From Zerene cesonia (lineage: Eukaryota; Arthropoda; Insecta; Lepidoptera; Pieridae), in assembly GCF_012273895.1 (NCBI RefSeq), contig NC_052109.1, positions 3,796,432 to 3,860,431 of the forward strand: a stretch of DNA of 64,000 bases, written 5' to 3'. Of the stretch, positions 1-11,200 are shown one piece after another. How positions within the stretch are numbered: position 1 is the first letter of the stretch; every line of letters begins with the position of its first letter. The translations under genes were made by a program, and so were the position numbers. The notes under the pieces were generated by a model. That model saw only the letters and a program-made list of their open reading frames with translations. It made no database searches and was not told where the DNA came from.

Positions 1-622
1 TTGTGTATTTTATTTTGCTTTTTTTCCTCTTTAGTTATGCCTTACTGTTTTTAAATCGTCAATAACTGTACAATTTAAATTAAAATCCATTATAATATAA
101 TGTATTGATGAAAGAGACGCTTGACTTATTCACAGATTTTGAAAAAAAAACATATACTCGAATTCTTGGATGAAATGATTTTTATAACATAAAGAAATAC
201 CTTTATAGATAATATTAATAACAAACAATATAATATTTATGTTGTACAACAGTAAACTCCTACACTGTGACCTTTCAACTTATCTTATATAAAAATTAAA
301 ACATATTTTCTATTACTATTAAATATATATAATTTTAGTTCAATTTCAAAATTTTATTCAATTGTGCTCAACTCTGAATGGCTTGGTTAATATAAGCAAT
401 TTTTTATAAGTACTAAATTTTATAAGTACGTACGTAATAACAGGCGCTATGTCTAAATTACACAATCACTACCTCTATAACATACAGAAATTACAAAAAT
501 ATTGTCTAACTATACAACTTGTTATATGAGAGTAAACATACATATTGCCTACTTTGGCATAAAGAATATTTTAAGCTATTATGGACTGCATTATATAAAA
601 GTAATATGCCGACTGGGATGAG
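1..622. other. Non-coding, nothing recognised
   Basis: AT-rich sequence with no open frame that looks coding and no known repeat. A chance 63-codon + strand frame at 519-710 overlaps the broken minus-strand trace. Confidence 0.6.
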
Positions 623-877
623 TTACGATGAAGGGACACGTCGTTTCGTGAACGCTGAACAGAGAAATTCTTTTATCAACGTTGTTTGGAGGATAATATC
701 TTCGTCGTAGAGCCAAGCTTTTTATTTACAACTTTGAGCACCCATTCATAAAGTTGCTTTTGGTCACACTTGATACTTTCTTTGAAAGAAAATTATTTCG
801 AGCACTTCACTTAGCACTTTCTTCTTCAGATGTTTTGGTAATTTGGGAACATAATTGTTTTTTGGACTTATCTTAAA
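623..877 (-). pseudogene. Broken coding trace, unknown family
   Basis: Reading the minus strand from 877 down to 623, three successive frames each look protein-like and follow one another. The first contains 'VPKLPKHLKKKVLSEVLEII', the second 'QKQLYEWVLKVVNKK', and the third 'AWLYDEDIILQTTLIKEF' and ends at a TAA (623-625). At least two frame changes are needed to join them, and a stop lies just upstream at 878-880, next to a possible splice acceptor (ttaag). The residue make-up (helical, rich in Leu and Lys) is unlike chance translation of AT-rich DNA. The middle part loosely resembles a myosin-head segment, but not enough to assign. No homologue is recognised; it could be a decayed gene copy or real exons whose borders I have misread. 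Confidence 0.3.
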
Positions 878-1414
878 TTAAAGTGGTCGGTTTATAAAGT
901 AAACGTGGTCGAAATATTAATATGTGATATCTCTTATAGGCTTGAAAAACATCTACGAGGAATATAATATAAACTGTGATGGAAATTTATTTTTGTATAT
1001 AATTTTTTTAGATATGACATTTGTAGGTTCTGAATACATTAAGGAACCTAAGTTTTGTATTTATGTCACCAATTAATAAAACAGTTTGTGAGTGTTATTT
1101 TAAATAGATCGAAACATTAAAAATTGCACATATTATTTTCAAGTATCTTATAAAATAAATTCGTGACATTTACGATTTTATAAATATTTAATTTGTTGTA
1201 TTTTTCATCGCTTGGATTAGGATTTATGATAATAACTGTTATAAATTACAAAAATAACCAGTCGACTACTAAGGGCGGAGCTGGAGCGACTAAATGATTA
1301 CATATAGCTAGTAATAACCCTTTGACTATTTCAAGTTTGAAAATTATGTGAAATTTAATAAATCAAATCTAAACGTGACCTATGAATTACTTTAATTGAT
1401 TTTATTCGTAGACT

Positions 1415-1719
1415 TGCAAAAAAAGCAGTGGTGGCTCAGTGGTGAGAACCTCGGACTTTAAAATCGATAAGTCGGGGTTCGAGACCGGGCGATCGTGCAG
1501 GAAATAAATTGATTTTTCAATTTATCTGCACATGTGGATAACATCACCACTGCTTAAAACGGTGAAGGAAAACATCGTGACGAAACCGGCATGTCCAAGA
1601 ATCAAAAAGTTCGACGACATGTGACATCTGCCAACACGCACTTGCCCAGTGTGGTGGATTATGGCCTGAACCCTCATAGGAGGCCTGTGTCCCAGCAGTG
1701 GGAACATAGGCTGATGACG
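1415..1719 (+). mobile_element. tRNA-derived SINE (family A), full length, with target site duplication
   Basis: The head carries a pol III A box (ggctcagtgg) and B box (ggttcgagacc), as in a tRNA gene. The body follows (gaaggaaaacatcgtg), then the block ggcctgtgtcccagcagtgg and a short tgatga tail. The flanks carry the same 11 bases, attcgtagact, at 1404-1414 and 1720-1730, which is the duplication left by LINE-type insertion. A 9-bp hairpin with a 4-base loop lies inside at 1504-1525. This is a lepidopteran SINE of the kind described from noctuid moths; the exact family name was not checked. Confidence 0.9.
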
Positions 1720-1730
1720 ATTCGTAGACT

Positions 1731-2520
1731 GTCAATACTGCAGAATTTTGTGAACTGCGTCGTAAATAATGACATTTTGTAATTAGTTTTGTTATTTAAA
1801 AACACTTAATTTTAATATTTTATTTTTACAGATAAGACTCCTTTACCGATATTGTTTAATTGTACGACATTTTATGGTTTTATAAACACATTGATAAGAA
1901 GTCAAATGGCAAATCTCCCATTGGGTGATTGGGTGTTTTATGGAACCTTAAGCATAGTACTATATGATTAATTATCTATTTATTGTGAAATATGCGACGT
2001 AGCATATCGCAAATCATACTATTCTAGAAAAATATGGAATGATATTATGAATTCGAAATCAACTTTTAATGTTGTGAACTTATATGAACTGAATTGAACT
2101 TATATCACGGTTATAAGAACATCTAACATTATTATTATTATAATGCGGCTTAGTTTATTTGTTTTATTTCAAGCATAGTTACCGTCACAACCGCCGTGAC
2201 TTATGTTAGCTGTGGACCTAAGATAAACACAAAAGGTAAAACTTTGCATCAAAAGATGGGCTTCGTAATTATAAACGTTTTTGTACTAAGTAGTTTAGTT
2301 ACACAAACATATAACATTCCCACCTCCATATTCATTGAATAAAAAAGTGGATGTAAGTTTTCCATTTTCAATGGTTTAAAGTACAGCTAACATTTTACAA
2401 GAAACCAATAAGTATCACGAAGAACGAAATTAGCGTACAATAAAATCATAGTATGCAAATTGCAAATTCTTATATAGTTATACCAGCCCTTATACCGATT
2501 TCACAGATAGAATTTGTGGT
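1731..2520. other. Non-coding between two SINEs
   Basis: No coding frame, known repeat or RNA gene was recognised. Confidence 0.6.
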
Positions 2521-2792
2521 GCTGCAGCTCCTTGGTACAGTGGTTAACGACGGTGAGCATAAAACCGAGAGCTCTTGAGTTCTATTCCCAGTGGGGACCT
2601 TACAAAAAATATTTACATACATAGTCTGGCAGGACACATAAGGCTGATGACCTACTTGTCCATAAAGAAAATTGATCTGTGAAACAGATGTACATTATTT
2701 GCCCATACCACAATAGGAGACACGGGACTACAGGTCTGGAATGTAGTGCTGGCTGGTTATTTCCGTTTTGATGTAATGTTTATTATTATTAA
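2521..2792 (+). mobile_element. tRNA-derived SINE (family B), near full length
   Basis: The head has an A-box-like ttggtacagtggtta and a B-box-like gagttctattccc. The body contains tctggcaggacacataagg and gatctgtgaaacagatgtac, followed by a variable part and a (tta)n tail ending near 2792. It shares no body with family A. The layout matches a SINE type common in moths; the family name was not checked. Confidence 0.78.
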
Positions 2793-3520
2793 AGGGTTAT
2801 ATAATATTATGATAATAAAAACCTACATCCACGCAAATTTAAGAATTTTAGAGGTCTTCATTTTTAATTCGTTTATCTTATAAAAATAATCTGCTCAGAA
2901 TTTGTTGGAAATATTTGAAAAAGAAAGTATAAACGAAAATTTTATAAATTATATAATTGTACGCATAAAAAATCCTTTGTACTGAATGTCTTCTTTAACC
3001 TCAATATTAAAAAGTTACATCAGTATTACATTAAAAAGTCTATAGAGTAAATATATGATTATTTATTAATAACAAACTAATTTATTTTTTGTTGTAATCA
3101 CGTTGACCTTAACATTTATAATTATTATCATGGCTAATTTACAACATTATTGATGTGTTCAAAACAAATTTGTGATATCAATGTTCATACTCATTGAATT
3201 ATGGAATAGAACTATCAAATTATTATTACGTTCCCTATTTTCAATAACCATTGCAATAACCAAAATCTGAAGATCTGTGACAATGATACAAATGTATAAA
3301 GAATTGGAATGAATTATTGTTTTCGTTTTGGTAGGTATATCTCGCTCTTTTTTTTCTTTCTCGTCTGTATTATAGAGTCATATAGAAGTAATCGAAAATA
3401 ATTAGTTAAACAAGTAACGCAGAATAACAATAAAAAAAAAATACCGAAATGTACGAAAACTACCGAACCGAATCTTTATATTGAGACATAACATCTTTAA
3501 AAACGTTCATATCACTTGTT
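2793..3520. other. Upstream region of the PhyH gene
   Basis: AT-rich with short homopolymer runs. No clear exon or regulatory motif beyond the TATA-like box that follows. Confidence 0.55.
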
Positions 3521-3528
3521 TATATAAA
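3521..3528 (+). promoter_or_regulatory. TATA-like box of the PhyH gene
   Basis: TATATAAA lies 49 bp upstream of the start codon. Transcription starting about 25-30 bp downstream would fall near 3550 and leave a 5' UTR of about 25 nt. A non-coding upstream exon cannot be excluded. Confidence 0.45.
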
Positions 3529-3576
3529 ACCACGATACTACTATTGTGACACTCGATTCTAAAAGCCAATGTCACA

Positions 3577-5162
3577 ATGGTAAGACTTACAAAAGCGCAA
3601 ATACAGTTTTATAAAGACAATGGATATCTGCATTTAAAAAACTTAATAAAAGGAAGAGAGCTAGAAAGACTATCAGAAGAATATGATAATTTGTTTCAAA
3701 GAAAAAAGGACTCTGCTTTAGAAAGCTCGTGGGTGGGAACAGATGGAGATCGAGAAGGCAAATCAGAATTAACAGTTAGTAATTGTGTACCTTCCTTGTG
3801 CATTGTGTCTAGAAAGATAATTTAGAAAGCGTAAAAATATCTTTATTTTATAGGTTAAAGGAATTCACAATTTACAAATGCATCATGAAGTGTTCGCAAG
3901 ATATCTCTATAATGAGGATTTATTGGATGCCTTAGAAGATGTTATGGGTACTAAGAATATTGTATTACATCACACAAAAGCGCATACAAAGCCACCTGAA
4001 AAAGGAGCATCCTATGCCATGCATCAGGTGAGTAACTCATTTAAATAATATAATATTAGTCCTGTACTCACTAAACGGTCAGTCATAGACCGGTGCATGC
4101 AATATAATATTATACTGTATATGTATAAGATATTTTTTAGTGCATAGGTACAATGACTTATAATTACTTTATGTGTTCTCGAAGTCTCATTAAAATAATA
4201 ATATATATCTGTACCGATGATTGATGATTTCGTAAATATGCATTTCAGGACTATCATTATTTCCGTTATGAAAAGCATTCCATGGTGGCAGCCACGTTAT
4301 TTTTGGACGCCTCGAATGAAGAGAATGGTACATTATTTGTATACCCAGGTTCTCATAAACTTGGTCCTTTAGAAGATATTGGAGCTAAGGAGGGTAGCGA
4401 CTTTCATTATCTCGATCAGGTAAAATGCAAAAATATATTGTAGGTAGGAATTTTGGTGTTAATGGGTTTTATGGCTGTATAGCGTGAATAAACTTAAATT
4501 AGTAAGACAACATTACAATATTTTACAAGTTTCTTATCATATTGTGTGACCCCCAAGTTGAACAAAACTGACGTAAACTGTAATATAATTTCAGATTACA
4601 TAACAAAATTATCATTTATACATTTACTTAACTCATATGGCTGATTTCTTTTTGCATTATGAAAAAGAATACTTTCATTTCTGAGCCGTAATGGCCATTT
4701 CACCTTAATGATTTAATGATTATTTTGTGCAATGTGCTTTTAGTCCAAAAACAAAAATATTACATTTTTAAGTCCTCACTCTTCTGCGCAGTAAAACATA
4801 GATTAATAATGTATTTGTTAGTTGTTGTCTGTGTTCCTGGGTATGAATGAATGTTTGTCTATGTTTGTCTATGTTTGTCTGTGTTTGTCTATGTTTGTAT
4901 TTTTTAGGAGAAGTATCCAATCGAAAAAGCGACGCCTGTTATTGCGGATCCCGGCGATGTTCTAATATTCTCCTACTTCACGATTCACGGCAGCCCTCCA
5001 AACAGATCTACCCAGAGTCGCCGCATTTTACTTGTTCAAGTTGCAGACGCAGATGACAGACAAGTCGATGGCTTTCCTGATAAGCCATGCCGTGGACTTG
5101 TGTTGCGTGGCGTCAATAAATTTAAGGATGCAAATATTTTCAGGAGAAATCAATATGACTAA
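3577..5162 (+). CDS. Phytanoyl-CoA dioxygenase (PhyH) family oxygenase, 4 exons, 265 aa
   Basis: Exons are 3577-3774, 3854-4027, 4249-4419 and 4908-5162 (stop TAA 5160-5162). Introns are 79, 221 and 488 bp, all phase 0, with donors gttagt, gtgagt and gtaaaa and acceptors ending in AG. The joined frame gives 66+58+57+84 residues. The Fe(II) ligands of the family are visible: His123 and Asp125 in an H-Q-D motif, and distal His208 in 'FTIHGSPPNRS'. Arg219, 11 residues after His208, sits where human PHYH has its 2-oxoglutarate-binding arginine. 'ENGTLFVYPGSHKLGPL' (about residues 149-165) is the usual PhyH core strand. The family hydroxylates its substrate using O2 and 2-oxoglutarate; the substrate here cannot be told. 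The C-terminus (NQYD) is not a PTS1 peroxisomal signal, and an N-terminal PTS2 match is too weak to use. The start ATG has a good insect context (cacaATGg) and is followed directly by the N-terminal 'FYKDNGYLHLKNLI' block typical of the family. The gene looks intact; the family call is firm, the subfamily and symbol are not. Confidence 0.93.
4851..4900 (+). repeat. Five-copy 10-bp tandem repeat at the end of PhyH intron 3
   Basis: The decamer atgtttgtct is repeated five times in exact 10-bp register; copy 4 starts with g and copy 5 ends in at. The array runs into the polypyrimidine tract (tttttag) and stops 7 bp before exon 4 begins at 4908. The unit is T-rich and carries a TGTTTGT core. Confidence 0.95.
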
Positions 5163-5255
5163 ATTATATGATTATTTCAAGTTTAATTGTTTGCCATTTT
5201 ACATAAAACCTTATGATTCTTAATTATCCATTACTACATGTAAAAATACAGGTTT

Positions 5256-5261
5256 AATAAA
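5256..5261 (+). terminator. Poly(A) signal of the PhyH gene
   Basis: A canonical AATAAA lies 94 bp after the stop codon, giving a short 3' UTR. Other AATAAA hexamers occur by chance in this AT-rich DNA, but this is the first well-placed one after the gene. Confidence 0.6.
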
Positions 5262-8200
5262 GACGAATAGAAAGAAGATGATATAGTTATGTGAAAAACT
5301 AACATAATTAACTAACCTATAGACACCATTATTTTAAACAATAATATTCACAAAGAATTATTAAGAATAACAATAAGTCATTACTTCGCTTGAAGCTTTG
5401 TTGCGTGCGATTCTTTTGTTTGACTCATCAAATTTCTTATCAGCATTCAAGGTGCCCTTAACTGAATAGAGTGAAGCGCCCTAGCGGCAATTAACTCTGC
5501 TCATTAACACACTATTTTCATTCGATGGTGGGAAATCAAGGGAGTTTCTTTAGTTCTTCTAACGGTTTTTGTATCACGCGTGGGTTCATGTGCTGACTGA
5601 GGGTCAATTATACTGATTTCTGTCTTTTGAATACCTTACACGTAGCTAATTTTTATTCTTATGTATTATTCCTTTGATACCTTGTACTATTTATTATGTG
5701 CATGTTTTTATTTGACTACATACGTCATCTCTTTGAAAAATTAGTTAGATTTCGATTTTTTTTTAATGTACACAGTGTAGCTTTTATAATAACTATAAAA
5801 TAGCAATACCGCACAAAGATAAACCGCAAAGCGGATATATAAACTGTATTCAACGGGATGCGGCACGTTAGCTTTCAATATCGAAAGCGATACAAATCCA
5901 CATTTACATTGCATTGGCAAAAGAAGCAATCTGATATTGGGGTAAACAGGATCGTTGCGGTGTGTAGTCGATACAGGTTGATTTATTCCGGGTAAACATC
6001 TTCTATAGAATTGGATTACTCTAGGAAGAGATCTCTTTTAGAGCTCCCCGCTACGTTCATCGTTCGTCAAATTTCCTTAACACGACAATATGATATTGAT
6101 TATGATCAATAATAAAATGTTTAACATCCAGTTAATGCATCCCTTTGAGCATTTATTTGATGAATTCGTGAGTACCACGCAGGGGGTAGGATTTTTTTTA
6201 ATTTATTAGTTTAAGAATTCTAGGCATATCCAAAACGCAATATTCAGTGAAACTGCTCTGTCCAAGTACAAGCATTGACAGGGAATCAGCTTGTAAAGTC
6301 AGGTGTCTTGTTGAGAATAGCCAAGTGTGTTCCAAATTCGTATTAATCCTACAAGAATTGAGCACGTTATCAGTGAGTCGCACCTGCCTTGCCCGGAACG
6401 TCATGTGAATGCACCGCACACCTACATCTAAGCCGATTTGTGATTTTGATACATGTGTTACGTTAGATTTGCTTAGGCACGATTTCTTACTTTAAATTGC
6501 TTTGTGCATATCTATAATATACAGACCAGTAATAGCCCTATTGAATTCGAATACATTAGAACCTGTAAAATGACATATTATATTTTAAAACATGCATCGC
6601 TAAAGACGAAATAGGTATTAGAGAAGTATTTCAATTTGATTTAATTTTTTAAACTTCAGCAATTAGATTTTTTTTTAGAATAAAAATGGTACAACTACAA
6701 AACATTTTTGAATCTAAATGTTATATTTACATACATGTTGAGCTAAACTCTAAACATCGGGCATTTCCACGTTACCTGCACCAAATACCATTATGAATTA
6801 TTAATTTGGATATATTTCACGAGGGCATAAAGCTTTAACTACTGAAGTTGTAAAAGTAGGTCATAAGCTGAATAGTCAAATTTATCTTTCCGAATCCCGC
6901 AAGATATATTATAAGAGTCGTAGTTACGAGAGCGTTTCAAATTGGATGGTTTCCACGACCAAACTAGACCAATCGTACAATAGTCAAATTAAACTACTAC
7001 ACAAACTAATACATTATTTACAGCGTCTGCATTGGTATCACTAGACAATACGAGCAGTAGAGATAGCAAGTAAATACGGTAAATCAGGTTTACAATTTTG
7101 CTGTAGTGTTTCGTGCTTAAAAATTTTAGGTATCTGGAATCCTAATGGAATGTGTACAAAATTAGCAAAACAATAATGGTTGAACAACATTACACTTAAA
7201 GTAATATAATCCTAAATAATTAATTCGAAGTGTAGACCACATAGAAATTGTTTTAATTCCTGAAAAATTAAGTGAATTCTATCCACCTATGTCTGAAAAA
7301 ACAGCGCCATAGGCGATTTGTACCGTAACAATATAATGTACATTACATTAAGAAGATTGTAACGAACACCAGACTTCGCATACACAATTTTGAATAACGT
7401 CACAATTACGTGCGCTCAAATTACCGAGGGGCCTACCAATCTAACGATTTAAATCTTTGATCGTATTATGGTTACGTCATCAGCTAGCGCTCCGAAAGCG
7501 TTATAGCTGTTCTTAATTACCTAATGCTTTGTGGTCTAATATCATGAAATTCATAGCTTGATTTTCGTAGGCACTTTTTTGGTTAGTTATGAGATTGTTA
7601 TAGCCTACAACTTGATAACGTATTCTTTAATTACGTTTTTTATTTATTTGCAATTCAATAGCAAATCGTATACAAAAATGAAATAAATAGTTTAGTGAAC
7701 GTGCTGTTTTATTATCTGGACGCTAATTACTATTTTGTAGAGGCTTCCATTCCTCGATGAAGGTCGAGTTCCTCCTTTTATCTGCAAAGTATCTCGCCTC
7801 CGTTGATGAATATAATATAACGGTCCATTATATTCTCATTATTAAGTCATCTGAGGTAAAGTCTATGACATTTTCAAGGGATTTTTTGCATTAAGATGAA
7901 CGGCTATGCCACCTGCTAGGGAAAAAGGTTATAAAAATTTATAGAGAATTTTTCAGAACTAAGCGTGTTTAAATAATATTGAGCTGAATGTGCACCTGGA
8001 TTTTAAAATATTTAAACGTTTACACATGTGTGCATTATTAATTCCAACTTTTATATTATTTTTTGACGCAATAATGTGATTATATAATTAATACATTATT
8101 ATATTTATTTGTATTTGAATTGAAGTGTAACTGTGTTTCTATTACAACATGGACGAGTATTATAAAATTCCTAACTTTAAGAATTTTCGTATTCACTGCA

Positions 8201-11200
8201 AATGCGTACCGATATAATGTTTGTATTGTTGGTGCCCAGAAGACAATGGCAGTGCATTTTGCAGAGCCATGAACAGCTATCGAGGCGTGACACGGTTACG
8301 TGAGTTGTTGAGAATTCCCTTGTGAATACAACTTCATTCCATGTTATGTTATAGTAACTGTAAGATTTGTTGGATATGCAAGTTGAGAATGTAATGTATG
8401 GTATGTCGTGCCACACATTATATATCGTTAGAGTAACTTGCACGTACACGTACAAAAACATGTAATTTCGTATGTCTTTAAAAATGCTGTAAAACATTTT
8501 GTAATATGTTATTGATATGAAAATTGCAAACAGATTCTTGTTTTTTATTAGATATAAAATATTGGGATTGAGAAATTTTTAAAGAATAGAAAAAATTTTG
8601 ATCACGACGCGTGATTCCGCCTTATTTATAAAGCATTTCAATGCTATAAAACTAAAAATTAAATATTGGGATTGTTTTTATAATTTTTATGCTTATATTT
8701 CTGTGGTTGTTCGTAACCCTATAACCTATACGTGCTTTGATTTTTAAATAAATCTTGGTATATATTCAAAACTACTATTTTAAAATATTTGTTGAAACAT
8801 TCATGAGTTTCGAACTTGTGCGGGCATGAATACATAATCATTCAAAAACATCTGCAGTTTGCTAAAAAAGTTGAGCAAAAAAACTGCATAAATCCTGGTT
8901 TACCAACTAGTTGTGTATGTATATCTGTAATTCGGTGCAAACTACAACGTCGCGCTTTTAATAAAGTTCAAAACTTTGAACAAGTTTAATTTAGTAATGG
9001 TGTTTATTCTTTTTTTCGTTTTTCACTGTATATTTTCCAGTGGCTTTCAAATAACGAGGCAGTCGGACGCGAAGCCTCCGACAATCATATTTATTGTTTT
9101 CCAATCCAACTGAATTCAATGCAGATAGCTAACCTTTCACGTTTTTCAAGCTCATGGGAGAATCATAATTATTATTCGTTCAGTAAATTTCATAAAATTA
9201 ATTCATTCCTTCTTCTCAATCCTATGAACATAATTATGTTAGAGTTTATACGGATGTAATTAAGTCTGGTAAAACATCATCACTTATGTGAATGACATCT
9301 GGTAAGTACAGTGGCGTAGCTTATATTCTGAATTAATTGTAGAATGTATAGCAATAATAAATGTACAATATTAACCCACTGCAATAAAAATAAACATGAA
9401 CTAAACTGAGTATATATATCCTATCCTATCTATTATTTGCGAAATAACTTAAAATGTAATGCTCGAATATACTTGAAAGATGGAACATTCTGGAAAGGAT
9501 TCTAAATATAACATACGAGTATCTTGTACCTGTTCGTATTATTGCATTCGTGAAGCAGATTCACGCCAAGCCTGCTTTAAGTGGATTCTATCTTGCGGGC
9601 TTATCGAACGAATGTATTAAAGGTAGGAATGTACCTTGTACCAGCTGTACCTACAATTTACGAACTTTTTCTTTAAGAATTTACTAATTTAGTATACAAT
9701 TGCATTTCTAAATTTTATTACTCTCCAGTCGGTACTGAAAGGTTTTTTTTTGGTATTTCTCCAATAGGTATCCTTACTAAAATTTTAAACTACTTCAACA
9801 TAATAACAATACTTTTGCTGAATAACTATACCAAAAGTGGAATCTACGAGTAATACCTGCAAAGGATGTTAAAGGTTAATCAAACAAAATTAATCCTTAA
9901 GTCTCAGTTCCAAAAACGCTAACATAAAATAAATTACGATAATCTTCAGTGATACTGTTCATACGTTAGAATACACGGCAAAATCATAAATAATATTAAA
10001 GTAAAGCATCATAGTTTGCATAGTATTAAATTTTAATCTGACAAATTAAAGTTACTAGAAAAGAAGACGGGAGCAAAGCTCCGAGTAAACCTAGGTAAAT
10101 ATAAAACAATTAGTTTGTCCACTAACCCCTTATTAAAATGTTAATGAAACACAAACAACGGCGATTATGCCAATTCTGCGGGTTATTATGACAGAGAAAG
10201 CATAGCATGTAATGTAACAAATGAGTAACACGCGGCGTAGTATCGTCGAAATTAAACATACCCCAGTTTTTGAACCGTCCGGAATTTTCAGTATTTTCAA
10301 GTATAAATTTACCAGTTAGTTAAACACGATGTGGACCGTCATTAAAAGTGCTTGCAGCGGTCGGGTGAAGAATGTGAGGAATAAAATAAAATGTGCGATA
10401 CAATGGCGTTGGGAGTGTGAACATTTGGCGCGCTCCCGTTGGCTTCTGCATTCTTAATGTCCGTACATAAACCTTAATGAATCAGAAACAGATGGTTTTA
10501 ATAACATTTGCTTTGAATCGATGCTCATTCGATATAATTTGTGCATGATTTTGCGCGAATGTTCTGTCTTTATTTGGTGAAGCAGCAAAAGCGAACTCCA
10601 AGTAAGTTGAATTAAGTATTCAATGTTATTTGTTAAATGTCTGATAATCAAGATAAAACATAACAAGTAACAGTATTGGAATAAACTGATATATTTAATG
10701 TAATCAATATGTTCGTGAATCGTGTATGTACAATCAGATATAATATAATCCAAACAATCAACAAAGCTAATACGTAGATATCAATTTATTTTGTACCTAA
10801 AGGTTACTAGGAAATTGTATCTAATTCAGTATGTCATGAAGAGAAATTCAGAGGCTGTAAAGAGCAAGTCTTGTTCGTTTATACGCATCGTTGAACTGAT
10901 TGGATAAGGTAAGGCTTACTGAACTCAATCACAACGTGTATTGAATTTGGATATATTAATATTAATGCTGGGAATATCAGGTTATAATATACGCTGTTAC
11001 GGCAAATTTGGAGTAATTATACGTAGAAGTAGATCCTTATAAATGGATTAAAAAAACAACACAATTATTACTTGTGTCATATTTCGGGGCATAAAAAAAA
11101 ATTAATGTTTATTTGTAAATTTTTTTTTTACTAATTTATTAATTAAATTTTAAGACTGCCCCAAGCCATGTCCGGGTAGACGCTTTTTAACAATTATTGT

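Noticed and set aside
1425..1500. Possible tRNA gene
   Set aside because: The A and B boxes belong to the head of a SINE; no complete cloverleaf with a proper acceptor stem was found.
4847..5056. 69-codon frame overlapping PhyH exon 4
   Set aside because: It translates the decamer array of intron 3 and then exon 4 in the wrong frame.
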